A stretch of DNA of 44,435 bases from SZUA-252 sp035716005 (GTDB lineage Bacteria > Eisenbacteria > RBG-16-71-46 > SZUA-252): positions 1-44,435 of the forward strand of contig DASTKG010000027.1 in the NCBI GenBank assembly GCA_035716005.1. Reading direction: 5' to 3'. Shown piece after piece: positions 31,414-40,527 of the stretch. A model generated the notes under the pieces. The model ran no database searches and was not told where the DNA came from. It was given only the letters and a program-made list of their open reading frames with translations. The translations under genes and the position numbers were made by a program. Each line of letters begins with the position of its first letter. The first letter of the stretch is position 1.

Positions 31414-31438
31414 AAACGTTTGTGGTGCGCGCGCTGGA

Positions 31439-31529
31439 GGCGCTACTTCCCGCGGCGGGGAAGTGACGCCAAGAGCGCAGCAGTGAGAGGAGCCGGCTCG
31501 GTAGGGACCGAAACGAGAATCGGACCGAG
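31439..31529 (+). promoter_or_regulatory. Structured leader upstream of the Flp pilin
   Basis: GGCG(31439-31442), CT, ACTTCCC(31445-31451) pair with GGGAAGT(31458-31464), GA, CGCC(31467-31470), giving an 11-pair stem with one internal loop. Further on, TCGGT (31498-31502) can pair either with ACCGA at 31507-31511 or, extended to CTCGGT (31497-31502), with ACCGAG at 31524-31529. These pairings exclude each other. I could not match a known riboswitch. Confidence 0.4.
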
Positions 31530-31568
31530 GGCCCGGTACACATCAACACTCCAAGCGGAGGGTGTCCC

Positions 31569-31748
31569 ATGTTGAAGAACTTCATTCGTGACGAGCGTGG
31601 TGAGGACCTGATCGAGTACGGCCTTCTGGCGGCGTTCGTGGCTGCCATCGCGCTGGCCGTGATCATCGCGGATCCGCTCGGTCTCAGCTCGGCCGTCGAA
31701 GGCGCCTATCAGTCGGCTGTCGACGCGCTCACCGACGTCACCCCGTAA
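31569..31748 (+). CDS. flp: Flp/Fap-type pilin (tad pilus major subunit)
   Basis: This 59-residue prepilin begins MLKNFIRDERG and continues EDLIEYGLLAAFVAAIALAVI. Gly11 is the expected prepilin-peptidase cleavage site and Glu16 is the conserved +5 glutamate. Tyr17 completes the Flp motif and a single hydrophobic helix follows. The short C-terminal part is small and polar (about 35-59). The ribosome site GGAGGG lies 5-10 bases before the ATG. It is the first gene of the pilus operon and would be cleaved by the next gene product and assembled by CpaF/TadB/TadC. Confidence 0.93.
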   Translation: MLKNFIRDERGEDLIEYGLLAAFVAAIALAVIIADPLGLSSAVEGAYQSAVDALTDVTP

Positions 31749-31769
31749 GACGAAGGAGACCAAGGTCCC

Positions 31770-32303
31770 GTGAACGCGAATTACTGGATGACCGGCGGTG
31801 CGGTCCTGGTGTGCGGCGCGGCGACCTACTGGGACCTGCGTGAACGCAGGATCCCGAACGCAGTGACCCTTCCGGCCCTGGGACTCGCGCTCTGCCTGCA
31901 CGGCGCGACCCAGGCCGGACAGGGCCTTCTCCTCTCCGCTCTCGGCGCGGTGGCGGCCGGAGCCCTGCTCCTGCCGGGCTACCTCCTCCGCGCGACGGGG
32001 GCCGGAGACGTGAAGCTCCTGATGGCGGTCGGCGCGTTCCTCGGATGGCCCACCGCGCTTCTGGCGGGCCTCCTCTCCCTGGTGGTCGGGGGCGTGCTCG
32101 GACTCGGTTTCGCGCTCCTGAAGGGGCGTCTCGGCTCGGTGCTCAACCGCTCGTTCGGACTGGCCCGCTGGATGGCCCTCAAGGCCGCCGGCGCACCCCT
32201 GGATCGCCCGGGGACCTCCGGATTGAAGCTTCCGTTCGGCGTGGCGATCGCGGTCGCCACCGCGTGGGTCGCGTGGGGACCCCCCTTGGGAGGTATCCGA
32301 TGA
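31770..32303 (+). CDS. cpaA: Prepilin peptidase, TadV/CpaA type (A24)
   Basis: This 177-residue membrane aspartic protease has about five to six hydrophobic segments. The two catalytic aspartates are Asp22 (YWDLRERRIPN) and Asp80 (GAGDVK). It lacks the N-methylation domain of PilD, as usual for TadV. It should cleave Flp and the TadE/TadG pseudopilins. It starts at GTG 31770 behind GAAGGAG, and its stop overlaps the tadE start (ATGA). The C-terminal extension after the fifth segment (about 110-150) is longer than in most TadV proteins. Confidence 0.92.
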   Translation: MNANYWMTGGAVLVCGAATYWDLRERRIPNAVTLPALGLALCLHGATQAGQGLLLSALGAVAAGALLLPGYLLRATGAGDVKLLMAVGAFLGWPTALLAGLLSLVVGGVLGLGFALLKGRLGSVLNRSFGLARWMALKAAGAPLDRPGTSGLKLPFGVAIAVATAWVAWGPPLGGIR

Positions 32304-32737
32304 AGCTATGGAACGCTCCGCCACCCGCCGATAAGGCGGAGGACGGGACGCGAAATCCGCAGGCGGGCGTCGCACTCATCGAAGCGGCGTTCGTTCTACC
32401 GGTTCTCCTGGTGCTCTGCATGGGGATGCTCGACTTCGGTCGCGCGTTCCACACGAAGAGCGTCTTGGACCAGGCGGCTCGCGAGGGGGCCCGGATCGCC
32501 GTGGTGACCTCGCCCGACGTGGATCTCGTGACCGACAAGGTGAACGCGGTTCTGGCATCGAGCGGCGTGTCGGCCTCGGCCGTCACCGTGCTCGGGCCGG
32601 GTCCCGATCACATGGTCACGGTGACCGTGACCACGACCTTTACGTTCATTACCCCGGGCGTCTTCGCTCTGGTCAACGGCAACTTCGGGAACACGCTTCC
32701 CATGTCGGGCCAGACGGTGATGCGGTTCGAAGGCTGA
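32300..32737 (+). CDS. tadE: TadE-like pseudopilin
   Basis: This 145-residue protein has the TadE motif: a short polar N-terminus, then GVALIEAAFVLPVLLVLCMGMLD as the single membrane helix with the conserved Glu. FGRAFHTKSVLDQAAREGAR follows, and then a beta-rich periplasmic part. ATG 32300 overlaps the previous stop (ATGA). The frame is open upstream, but that part is a shadow of the peptidase gene. Confidence 0.88.
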   Translation: MKLWNAPPPADKAEDGTRNPQAGVALIEAAFVLPVLLVLCMGMLDFGRAFHTKSVLDQAAREGARIAVVTSPDVDLVTDKVNAVLASSGVSASAVTVLGPGPDHMVTVTVTTTFTFITPGVFALVNGNFGNTLPMSGQTVMRFEG

Positions 32738-32758
32738 CGGAGAGGAGGAGTTCGAAAC

Positions 32759-33640
32759 ATGTCTCGATCGAAGACCACGCTCACGTTGGCCCTGGTGCTG
32801 GGCCTCCTGGCCGCCCTCGCGGGGTACGCCGGCCTGAAGGCCACGGCCGCGCAGGTGGCCATGAACACGTCGAAGAGCTTCGTGCCGGTGGTGGTGACGG
32901 CCACGGATCTCACGTTCGGCACCAAGCTCGACCGCGCCCAGTTGCGCCTCGTTCGCTACCCCAAGGAGAGCGTGCCGGCCGGCGCGTTCTCCAACATCGA
33001 CTCGGTGGCGGGCCAGACCACGAAGATCTTCCTCGCGGCCCGCGAGCCGATCACCGACCTGAAGCTCTCGTCCCGCGGCGGCGGCCTCTCCATGCTGGTT
33101 CATCCCGGCATGCGCGCCACGTCGCTCGAGGTGAACCAGGTCTCGGGCGTCAGCGGCTTCGTCCTTCCGGGCGACAAGATCGACGTGCTCTGCACGATCG
33201 ACGGCCACGGGCAGAGCGAAGAGACGGTCACGAAGACCATTCTCCAGAACGCGGAAGTGCTCGCGTCGGGCCAGAAGACGGCCCAGCAGGACAATAAGCC
33301 GATCACCGTGCAGGCGGTCACGATCCTCGTCGATCCGGCCGGCGCCGAGAAGCTGGCGCTCGGTCTCCACGAGGGACGGCTCCACCTGGTTCTGCGCAAT
33401 CCCGAAGACAGCGACACGGTGCAGGTCGCGTCGATCAACACGCCGCAGATGCTCTCGGGCCTCACGCCCTCGAGCACCGTCGCCGTCCGGAAGTCCGCCG
33501 TGAAGGCCCACAAGGCTCCGACGGCCCCGGCCGAGACGCGTCCCGCGGTGCGCCCGACGCGCGAAGCCAAGCCGACGGTCCGAATCATTCGGGAAGCCAA
33601 GGTGACCGAACAAGCGGCGCCGAAGGATTCCGCGCAGTAA
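32759..33640 (+). CDS. cpaB: Flp pilus assembly protein CpaB/RcpC
   Basis: This 293-residue protein has an N-terminal membrane anchor (about 8-27) and a SAF-type domain (about 38-100: VVVTATDLTFGTKLDRAQLRLVRYPKESVPAGAF). The RcpC core follows (about 115-230; VLPGDKIDVL, TILQNAEVLASG, TILVDPAGAEKLALG). The tail is Pro/Ala/Lys-rich and probably disordered. CpaB works with the secretin in the periplasm and may bind peptidoglycan. AGGAGG lies upstream of the ATG. Confidence 0.92.
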   Translation: MSRSKTTLTLALVLGLLAALAGYAGLKATAAQVAMNTSKSFVPVVVTATDLTFGTKLDRAQLRLVRYPKESVPAGAFSNIDSVAGQTTKIFLAAREPITDLKLSSRGGGLSMLVHPGMRATSLEVNQVSGVSGFVLPGDKIDVLCTIDGHGQSEETVTKTILQNAEVLASGQKTAQQDNKPITVQAVTILVDPAGAEKLALGLHEGRLHLVLRNPEDSDTVQVASINTPQMLSGLTPSSTVAVRKSAVKAHKAPTAPAETRPAVRPTREAKPTVRIIREAKVTEQAAPKDSAQ

Positions 33641-33667
33641 CCACGACTCTAAGGAAGGAGCCTGAAC

Positions 33668-34816
33668 ATGAACCGCCATATCCAGACCATCACGCAGCGC
33701 GCAGGGGGCTTCGGCCCCCTCGCGTCGACCCTGGCCCTCGCCCTGCTGATCGTGGCGAGCGCCGTTCCGGCCCGGGCCGCGTCGGGATCCGCGTTCCCGC
33801 TCACGGTCGTCGCGGGCCAGTCGATCGTCCTCGAGACGCCGGCCGAGGTGAGCACCGTGTCGATCGCCGACCCGAAGGTGGCGGACGCGGCGGTCGGCTC
33901 GCAGCGCACGGTCGTCGTGAACGGCAAGGCACAGGGGACCACCTCCCTCGTGGTCTGGGAAGAAGGCGGCAAGTACACGCTCTATCAGGTGAATTGCACG
34001 GCGCCCAAGAAGAAGGAGCAGATCCTTCTCAAGGTGAAGGTCTCGGAGGTCCTGACGGACAAGGTGAAGGAGCTGGGCCTCGACTGGATCGGGACCGTCA
34101 CGTCGGCGAAGCACCTCGACGGAACCCTCTCGGGCGGGCTCTTCCCGACCAAGGTCGAGTCTCCGGTCGGGACGCCTCCCCTTCCGGTCGGCAACCGGAC
34201 CGACGCGTTCGCGAGCTGGATCAAGGCGAGCGGCAGCGCCCGCTTCATGGCGACCCTCCGCATTCTGGAAGAGAACGGCTCGGCCCGCACGCTCGCGAGC
34301 CCCAATCTGGTCGCGGTGAGCGGCGATTCCGCCGCGTTCCTCGCCGGCGGCGAGTTCCCGATCCCGGTCCCGCAGTCGAGCGCGGGCCAGGCGAGCACCG
34401 TGACGATCGACTGGAAGGAATACGGCATCCGGCTCGGCTTCCTGCCGACGATGCTCGAGGACGGCCGCATCCGCCTCAGCGTCGCGCCGGAGATCAGCGC
34501 CCCCGACTACTCGAACGGCCTCCAGCTTCAGGGCTACACGGTGCCCGGCATCGTGACCCGCCGCATCTCCACCACGGTGGAGCTGAAGCCCGGTGACGTG
34601 CTGGTCATCGGCGGCGTGAAGCAGACCGAGAACTCGGTTCGCATCCAGAAGGTTCCGATCCTGGGCGACATCCCGCTCGTCCGGACCTTCTTCCGCTACA
34701 AGCGGACCACGGCGATCTCCCGCGACCTCCTCATCGTGGTGTCGCCCGAGATGATCGGAGAGATCGCGAAGATGGATCCGGTCCTGCCGACCGACTCGCC
34801 GGAGAAGCTCAAGTAA
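33668..34816 (+). CDS. cpaC: Tad pilus secretin CpaC/RcpA
   Basis: This 382-residue protein has a signal peptide (about 1-36) and the N-terminal pilus domain (about 40-120; VVAGQSIVLETPAEVSTVSI). The secretin core (about 190-370) shows ASPNLVAVSGDSAAFLAGGEFPIPVPQ, GFLPTMLEDGRIRLSV, ELKPGDVLVIGGV and KVPILGDIPLVRTFFRY. It should form the outer-membrane pore. It is shorter than many CpaC proteins because there is no BON domain and the linker is short. AAGGAAGGAG precedes the ATG. Confidence 0.93.
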   Translation: MNRHIQTITQRAGGFGPLASTLALALLIVASAVPARAASGSAFPLTVVAGQSIVLETPAEVSTVSIADPKVADAAVGSQRTVVVNGKAQGTTSLVVWEEGGKYTLYQVNCTAPKKKEQILLKVKVSEVLTDKVKELGLDWIGTVTSAKHLDGTLSGGLFPTKVESPVGTPPLPVGNRTDAFASWIKASGSARFMATLRILEENGSARTLASPNLVAVSGDSAAFLAGGEFPIPVPQSSAGQASTVTIDWKEYGIRLGFLPTMLEDGRIRLSVAPEISAPDYSNGLQLQGYTVPGIVTRRISTTVELKPGDVLVIGGVKQTENSVRIQKVPILGDIPLVRTFFRYKRTTAISRDLLIVVSPEMIGEIAKMDPVLPTDSPEKLK

Positions 34817-34821
34817 GGACC

Positions 34822-35868
34822 ATGAATCCGACCACCGAACAGCGGCACGAGCAGCGGAGGCCCGACGAGGGGATCGCGGTCATCTGGGTCGCGGTCTTCC
34901 TCCTGGTCTCCCTCTGGTTCGTCTCGCTCGCCATCGATATGGGGAAGCTGATGGCGGCGAAGACCGAGCTGCAGGCCGCGGCCGACGCCGCGGCGCTGGC
35001 GGGCGTCTCGTCCGTGAATCTCGAGACGGGCGAGGTGGTGCAGGACTCGGCCCGCGTTCGGGCCGCCGCGGTGGCGGGGCAGAACAGCGCTTACGAGGGC
35101 ACGCAGACGCCGACCGTCATCGACCCGATCGGCGACGTTTCGTTCCCCGCCGCGAACCGCGTGCGCGTGGTGGTGCGCCGCGAGGCGGCGACCGGGAATC
35201 CGGTTCTCACGCACTTCGCGCAGACCCTGGGCATCCAGAGCCTGAGCGTGAACGCGGACGCCACGGCCGAAGTCCGGCTCATCGGCGAGCCGTGCGAGCA
35301 CCTGGCGCCCTTCGCGCCGCAGGACGTTCCGCCGACCGGCTTCGAGACCGATTGCTCGATCGACTACGTCTTGAAGGACGGGTCGGGCAGCGGTCCGAAT
35401 TCGGGCAACTTTCAGCTTCTCGACTACCCGCCCTGCCCCGAGAGCGACTTCACCGGCGGCGGCGGCGCCGCGGTCTACCAGTACACGCGCTACGGCTACG
35501 ACTGCTGCCTCGACATCGGGCAGGAGATGGTCTGGACGGAGCCGGGCAACAAGGTGGGGCCGTTCCGGGCGGCGCTCCAGGACCGGTTCGACGAGGACAC
35601 CGATAAGCGCCAGGGGATCTGTTACGACGACTACGCGGGGAACGGCAAGCGGATCTTCATCACGCCGATCGTCGAGTCGTTCGACGTGAACGGCAAGAAG
35701 CTGGTCCGAATCGTGAAGTTCGCGGCCTTCTTCCTGAAGGACCGCCCCAGCGGCAGCATGGTCACGCAGGGCGTGCGCGGCCAGTTCATCAACTACGTCG
35801 TTCCGGGAAATGGCGGCCCGAATCCTCCGCCCGACAGCAAGATCTACGGCATTCACCTCGTCGAATAG
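34822..35868 (+). CDS. tadG: TadG-like protein with Cys-rich C-terminal region
   Basis: This 348-residue protein has one N-terminal membrane helix (about 18-41; GIAVIWVAVFLLVSLWFVSL) followed by KTELQAAADAAALAGVS, the TadG signature. The periplasmic part includes a DUF2134-type region (about 60-155). The last half contains about six Cys (for example YDCCLD), probably disulfide-bonded. It lacks the von Willebrand factor A domain with MIDAS motif found in long TadG proteins. It begins 5 bases after the secretin stop. Confidence 0.86.
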   Translation: MNPTTEQRHEQRRPDEGIAVIWVAVFLLVSLWFVSLAIDMGKLMAAKTELQAAADAAALAGVSSVNLETGEVVQDSARVRAAAVAGQNSAYEGTQTPTVIDPIGDVSFPAANRVRVVVRREAATGNPVLTHFAQTLGIQSLSVNADATAEVRLIGEPCEHLAPFAPQDVPPTGFETDCSIDYVLKDGSGSGPNSGNFQLLDYPPCPESDFTGGGGAAVYQYTRYGYDCCLDIGQEMVWTEPGNKVGPFRAALQDRFDEDTDKRQGICYDDYAGNGKRIFITPIVESFDVNGKKLVRIVKFAAFFLKDRPSGSMVTQGVRGQFINYVVPGNGGPNPPPDSKIYGIHLVE

Positions 35869-35880
35869 GGAGAGGGCGCC

Positions 35881-37212
35881 ATGGCAGACGGGGATCGCAT
35901 GAACGGCAATAACTCGAACGGCGGCGCGAACGGGCAGGGCCCGGCCGGCGCCGGTCACGTGAACGGCAACGCTCACGCCCACGCTCCGGCGAGCGTTCGC
36001 CCGAGCCAGGGGCCGGAGCCGATGACGGTGCTCGTCATTCTCGAGGACGAGTCGTCGCGGCGCTCCACGCTCTCCATGATGCAGGGGATTCCCGGCGTCG
36101 AGGTGGTCGGCGAGCGGCACGAGTTCCGAAGCGGCCTCCTCCTCGCGCGGCAGAAGCATCCTCGGCTCGTCGTTCTCGATCTTCCGAACGACTACGAGGA
36201 GTCGCTGAGCGCGGCCGCCCAGTTCAAACTCGACGCGCCCGACGTGGCGCTCTTCCTCGTCGGGGGTTCGCTGGACCCCCAGTTCCTCTTGAAGGCGATC
36301 CGCGCGGGGGCTCAGGAAGTCCTGAAGAAGCCTCTCGACCGGGCGACCCTCCAGGAAGCGATCGAGCGTGTCTCACGGAGCGGCGCCGCCCGCTCCGCTG
36401 CGGGTGCCCGAGCGCGCTCGATCATCACCGTTTTCACCACGAAGGGCGGGGTCGGCTCCACCACCCTCGCCGCGAACCTGGCCGTGAGCCTCAAGGCTCA
36501 GTACGGCGTGGAGACGGTGCTGGCCGACTTCGAGTCCCAGGCGGGCGGTGGCGCCCACGTGCTCGGCCTGAAGGGGGACCGGTCGATCAACGACCTCCTC
36601 CGCGCGCCGCGCCTCGACTCGGCCGCTCTCAGCATGAACCTGCTGCGACACCAGAGCGGCCTCGCCGTCCTGGCGCAGCCGGAGGAATTGACGCAGGCGG
36701 AGCCGCTGACCGCCGCGCAGGCGGGCGAGATCATCGACGCCCTTTCGTCCTCGTTCGACTGCGTGATTCTCGACTCGCCCCACGCGTTCGAGGAGATCTC
36801 TCTCGAACTCCTCGACCGGAGCACGACCATCCTTCTCGTGGTCGAGCTGAGCATCCCCTCGATCCGGGCCACGCGCCGGGCGCTCGAGGTGCTGGAGCAC
36901 CTCCGCTTCACCGAGATCCCGAATCGAGTCCAGCTCGTCGTGAACCGCTACAGCGGCTCGCGCGGCTTCATCACCCTCGATCAGCTGCACGAGGCGGTCG
37001 GCATGCGCGCCTCGCACACCGTGCACAACGACTACCGCCGCGTCTTCGCGTCGGTCAACGCCGGCCGCGCGCTCTGTCTGGACGATCCGGACGCGCCGGC
37101 GGCGAAGGACATCACCGCGATGGCCGGACGATTGATCGGCCGAGAAACCCCGGCGACGCCCGTCGAAGACAACCTTCGTCGGGGATTCTTCGGAAGGAAG
37201 GTGCTTCGATGA
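35881..37212 (+). CDS. cpaE: Pilus localisation ATPase CpaE/TadZ
   Basis: This 443-residue protein has a Gly/Asn/Ala-rich disordered start (1-45), a receiver-like domain (about 48-165) that retains an Asp at the phosphorylation position (Asp100 in VVLDLPND), and a ParA/MinD-type ATPase domain. The deviant Walker A is KGGVGSTT at 188-195. TadZ places the pilus machine at its cellular site. The His-containing stretch NGNAHAHAPAS in the N-terminal tail is odd. The stop overlaps the cpaF start (ATGA). Confidence 0.92.
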   Translation: MADGDRMNGNNSNGGANGQGPAGAGHVNGNAHAHAPASVRPSQGPEPMTVLVILEDESSRRSTLSMMQGIPGVEVVGERHEFRSGLLLARQKHPRLVVLDLPNDYEESLSAAAQFKLDAPDVALFLVGGSLDPQFLLKAIRAGAQEVLKKPLDRATLQEAIERVSRSGAARSAAGARARSIITVFTTKGGVGSTTLAANLAVSLKAQYGVETVLADFESQAGGGAHVLGLKGDRSINDLLRAPRLDSAALSMNLLRHQSGLAVLAQPEELTQAEPLTAAQAGEIIDALSSSFDCVILDSPHAFEEISLELLDRSTTILLVVELSIPSIRATRRALEVLEHLRFTEIPNRVQLVVNRYSGSRGFITLDQLHEAVGMRASHTVHNDYRRVFASVNAGRALCLDDPDAPAAKDITAMAGRLIGRETPATPVEDNLRRGFFGRKVLR

Positions 37213-38606
37213 ACCTGCGCGACCGCTTCCGCAAGCCTGGGGCGACCCAGACGACGGCCCCCACCAACGGCGTCGCCGCCTCCTTCGAGGCCGAGACGAA
37301 CGGCACGGTTCGCACGGGCCGCGGCGACGAGTACATGGAGCTGAAGCGCCGGATCCACCGGGAGCTGATCGGCAAGCTCAGCATGACGAATCTCGAGGGT
37401 CTCGACGAGAACCGCCGCCGCGATCAGGTGGAGGCGCTGGCGCGCCGCATCCTGGGCGAGGCGAACCTCGGACTCTCGCGCCCCGACGAGGAGCGCCTCA
37501 TCCAGGAGCTCCTGCACGACGCGTTCGATCTGGGCCCGATCACGCCCTACCTCCTCGACGAGGAGATTTCGGACATTCTGGTCAACACGCATCGGCAGGT
37601 CTACGTCGAGCGCCTCGGCAAGCTGGAGATGACCGACGTCCAGTTCCGGGACGACGCGCACCTTCGCCTCATCATCGATCGCATCATCTCGCGGGTGGGC
37701 CGCCGCATCGACGAGTCGACCCCGCTGGTCGACGCCCGCTTGCCCGACGGCTCCCGCGTGAACGCCATCATTCCGCCGGCGGCCATCGACGGGCCGATCC
37801 TCTCGATCCGCCGGTTCCGGCGCAAGGCGCTCTCGATCGACAATCTCCTCGACCTCGGTTCGATCTCCGAGCCGATGGCGCGCTTCCTCGGCGGCGCGAT
37901 TCGCGCGCGCCTGAACATGCTCATCACGGGAGGCACCGGCTCGGGCAAGACGACGCTCCTCAACATCATGTCGCGGGCCATCCCCGAGACCGAGCGTATC
38001 GTCACGATCGAGGACTCGGCGGAGCTCCAGCTGCAGCAGCCGCACGTCGTCCGCCTCGAGACCCGGCCCCCGAACATCGAAGGGAAGGGAACGATCACGC
38101 AGCGCGACCTCGTCCGGAACGCTCTCCGCATGCGCCCCGACCGAATCGTCGTGGGCGAGGTGCGCGGCGCCGAGGTCATCGACATGCTCCAGGCCATGAA
38201 CACGGGGCATGACGGCTCCCTCTCCACCATCCACGCGAACACGTCGCGCGACGCGCTCCACCGGCTCGAGAACCTGGTCCTCATGGCCGGGCTCGCGCTT
38301 CCCGACCGCGCCATCCGCGAGCAGGTCGCCTCGGCCCTCCAGCTGATCGTTCACGTCTCCCGCGTCTCCGACGGCACCCGCAAGGTGCTCAGCATCCAGG
38401 AGATCGTGGGGATGGAGGGGCCGATCGTGACGATGCAGGAAATCTTCCGGTTCCGCCGGACGGGCACGGGCAAGGAGGGCGAGGTGGAGGGCGTCTACGA
38501 ATCCACCGGCGTCGTTCCGCACGTGGCCGAGCGGATGGAGCTTCTCGGTGAGAACGTCACCGGTCTCTTCGACCGGGCCGGCGAGCGGAACGGAGGGCGC
38601 CGATGA
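37209..38606 (+). CDS. cpaF: Pilus motor ATPase CpaF/TadA
   Basis: This 465-residue secretion ATPase powers Flp pilus extension. It shows an N-terminal helical domain, ISDILVNTHRQVYVERLGKL, then the Walker A GGTGSGKTT (about 240-248), TIEDSAELQL (Asp box), the Walker B region RPDRIVVGEVRG and the His box TGHDGSLSTIHAN. All motifs needed for activity are present. It overlaps cpaE before it and tadB after it by 4 bases each. Confidence 0.96.
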   Translation: MNLRDRFRKPGATQTTAPTNGVAASFEAETNGTVRTGRGDEYMELKRRIHRELIGKLSMTNLEGLDENRRRDQVEALARRILGEANLGLSRPDEERLIQELLHDAFDLGPITPYLLDEEISDILVNTHRQVYVERLGKLEMTDVQFRDDAHLRLIIDRIISRVGRRIDESTPLVDARLPDGSRVNAIIPPAAIDGPILSIRRFRRKALSIDNLLDLGSISEPMARFLGGAIRARLNMLITGGTGSGKTTLLNIMSRAIPETERIVTIEDSAELQLQQPHVVRLETRPPNIEGKGTITQRDLVRNALRMRPDRIVVGEVRGAEVIDMLQAMNTGHDGSLSTIHANTSRDALHRLENLVLMAGLALPDRAIREQVASALQLIVHVSRVSDGTRKVLSIQEIVGMEGPIVTMQEIFRFRRTGTGKEGEVEGVYESTGVVPHVAERMELLGENVTGLFDRAGERNGGRR

Positions 38607-39562
38607 TCTTCGCGCTCGTCTCCCTCCTCATCTTCGCCGCCGTCGCCACCCTCGCCGTGGGGATGCTCCTGCGGCGGAAGGAGCGCGACACGAAGGACGT
38701 GCAGGAGCGCGTCGGGGGACGGAAGTCGAAGTCCGCCGCGACCGGACCGCTCGTCGTGGAGCGCGACTCCCGGCTCAGCGGCCTGCCGTTCCTGGACAAG
38801 ATGCTTCGGGGAATGTCCTTCGCGCGCCGGCTGGAGCTCCTCCTCTACCAGGCGGGGAGCAACATGCGGGTCGCGACCTTCCTCCTCACGATCGCGTTCT
38901 TCGCCCTCGGGGGCTACCTCGCGGGCTACATCGTCTTCACGCGGCTTCTCCACGCCATGGTCTTCGGGGCGATCGGCGGGTTCCTTCCGCTCTTCTTCCT
39001 GCTGCAGAAGAAGGCGGCGCGCATGCGCGCGTTCGCCGAGGAGTTCCCCGACGCGCTCGATCTGCTGGTGAGCGCGCTCCGGGCCGGCATCTCCTTCTCC
39101 GCGGCCCTCCAGATCGTGGCCGACGAGTCGCCCGAGCCGGTTCGCACCGAGTTCGCCATCGTGGTGGAGGAGCAGGCCCTCGGGCTCGACCTCCGCGAGG
39201 CGCTGACGAACATGGCGAACCGCGTCGACTCGCTCGATCTCAAGTTCTTCGTGACGGCCGTGGTGCTTCAGCGCGACACGGGCGGAAATCTGACGGAAGT
39301 CCTCGAGAACACGAGCAAGCTGATTCGCGACCGGTTCCGCATCCTCGGCGACATCATGACCTTCACCGCCCAGGGGCGCCTGACCGGCGTCATTCTGACC
39401 TGCCTCCCGCTGGGTCTCGGCGTCTTCATGGCGATGGTCGCTCCCGACTATTTCCACAAGATGTGGGACCACCACAGCGGCAAGGCCATCCTAGGGTTCG
39501 CCGTGATCATGCAGATCCTCGGCGGGCTCGCCATCAAGAAGATCGTCGACATCAAGGTGTGA
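38603..39562 (+). CDS. tadB: Tad platform protein TadB
   Basis: This 319-residue inner-membrane protein has a T2SF (GspF-like) domain: FAEEFPDALDLLVSALRAGISFSAALQ (about 148-175) and ALTNMANRVDSLDLKFFVTAVVLQRDTGGNL. It has one N-terminal segment, two central segments (about 90-135) and two C-terminal ones. With TadC it forms the platform that CpaF acts on. It overlaps cpaF by 4 bases (ATGA). Confidence 0.93.
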   Translation: MIFALVSLLIFAAVATLAVGMLLRRKERDTKDVQERVGGRKSKSAATGPLVVERDSRLSGLPFLDKMLRGMSFARRLELLLYQAGSNMRVATFLLTIAFFALGGYLAGYIVFTRLLHAMVFGAIGGFLPLFFLLQKKAARMRAFAEEFPDALDLLVSALRAGISFSAALQIVADESPEPVRTEFAIVVEEQALGLDLREALTNMANRVDSLDLKFFVTAVVLQRDTGGNLTEVLENTSKLIRDRFRILGDIMTFTAQGRLTGVILTCLPLGLGVFMAMVAPDYFHKMWDHHSGKAILGFAVIMQILGGLAIKKIVDIKV

Positions 39563-39575
39563 GGGGTGTGACGCC

Positions 39576-40502
39576 ATGTTCCTGATCTCCACCTTCCTGC
39601 TTGCCGTTGCTCTTGGAGTCGGCGTCTACGGGCTCTACATCGCCCTGGTTCGCGATCGCGATCCCGTGGCCATGCGCCTGCGCGATCTGCGCACGCGCGC
39701 CCTGGCCGCCCGTCCCGTTCACGAGGACGAACGCCCGTCGTTCCTCCTTCAGTTCCTCGCGATGCTGGGCGGATTCCTCCCGGCGGAGGACAGCAAGGAA
39801 TCGCTCCAGTCCGGGCTCGTGCGCGCCGGCATCCGGGAGGCGACGGCGCCCATGGTCTTCCTCGGCGCGAAAGTCGTCTCGGCCATCCTCTGCGGCTCCG
39901 GCTGGCTCGCCGTCAACTTCGCCATGGCGCGCCCGATCGGGTCGACGCTCTTCAGCGGACTCGTCGCCGGCGTCGTCGGCTTCTACCTCCCGACGCTCTG
40001 GCTCTACATGAAGGGCGAGGCGCGGCGGACCCAGATCCAGCAGTCTCTCCCGGACGCCCTCGACCTCCTGGTCGTCTGCGTCGAGTCGGGATTGGGCCTG
40101 AACGCGGCCATCGAGCGCGTCGGCCGCGAGATCATGATCGCGAGCCCGGGGCTCGCCGACGAGTTCCTGATGGTGAACCAGGAGATCCGGACCGGCCTCG
40201 CCCGAAGCGAGGCGCTCCGCCGCCTGGCGCGCCGCACGGGCGTGGAGGACATCTACGCGCTCACGGCCATGATGATCCAGGCCGACCGCCTGGGAACGAG
40301 CATCGCCCAGTCGCTCCGCGCGCACGCCGAGTCGATGCGGACGAAGCGCCGGCAGCGGGCGGAGCAGATGGCCCGCAAGGCGGGAATCAAGCTCGCGTTC
40401 CCGCTCGTGTTCCTGATCTTCCCCGCGCTGCTCGTGGTGATCCTGGGCCCCGCCGCGATCCAGCTCATGGAGGCGATCGCGGCCCAGAACGCGACGCGAT
40501 GA
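39576..40502 (+). CDS. tadC: Tad platform protein TadC
   Basis: This 308-residue paralogue of TadB has membrane segments at about 1-20, 95-150 and 280-300. Its T2SF domain shows QSLPDALDLLVVCVESGLGLNAAIERV and IYALTAMMIQADRLGTSIAQSLRAHAESMR. It begins 13 bases after tadB and is the last large gene of the pilus operon. Confidence 0.93.
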   Translation: MFLISTFLLAVALGVGVYGLYIALVRDRDPVAMRLRDLRTRALAARPVHEDERPSFLLQFLAMLGGFLPAEDSKESLQSGLVRAGIREATAPMVFLGAKVVSAILCGSGWLAVNFAMARPIGSTLFSGLVAGVVGFYLPTLWLYMKGEARRTQIQQSLPDALDLLVVCVESGLGLNAAIERVGREIMIASPGLADEFLMVNQEIRTGLARSEALRRLARRTGVEDIYALTAMMIQADRLGTSIAQSLRAHAESMRTKRRQRAEQMARKAGIKLAFPLVFLIFPALLVVILGPAAIQLMEAIAAQNATR

Positions 40503-40527
40503 GCGTCGCCACAAGGAGGATGCAATC

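Noticed and set aside
31424..31568. Cyclic-di-GMP (GEMM-type) riboswitch before the pilin
   Set aside because: The conserved GEMM core and tetraloop-receptor bases were looked for and not found; only unassigned hairpins are present.
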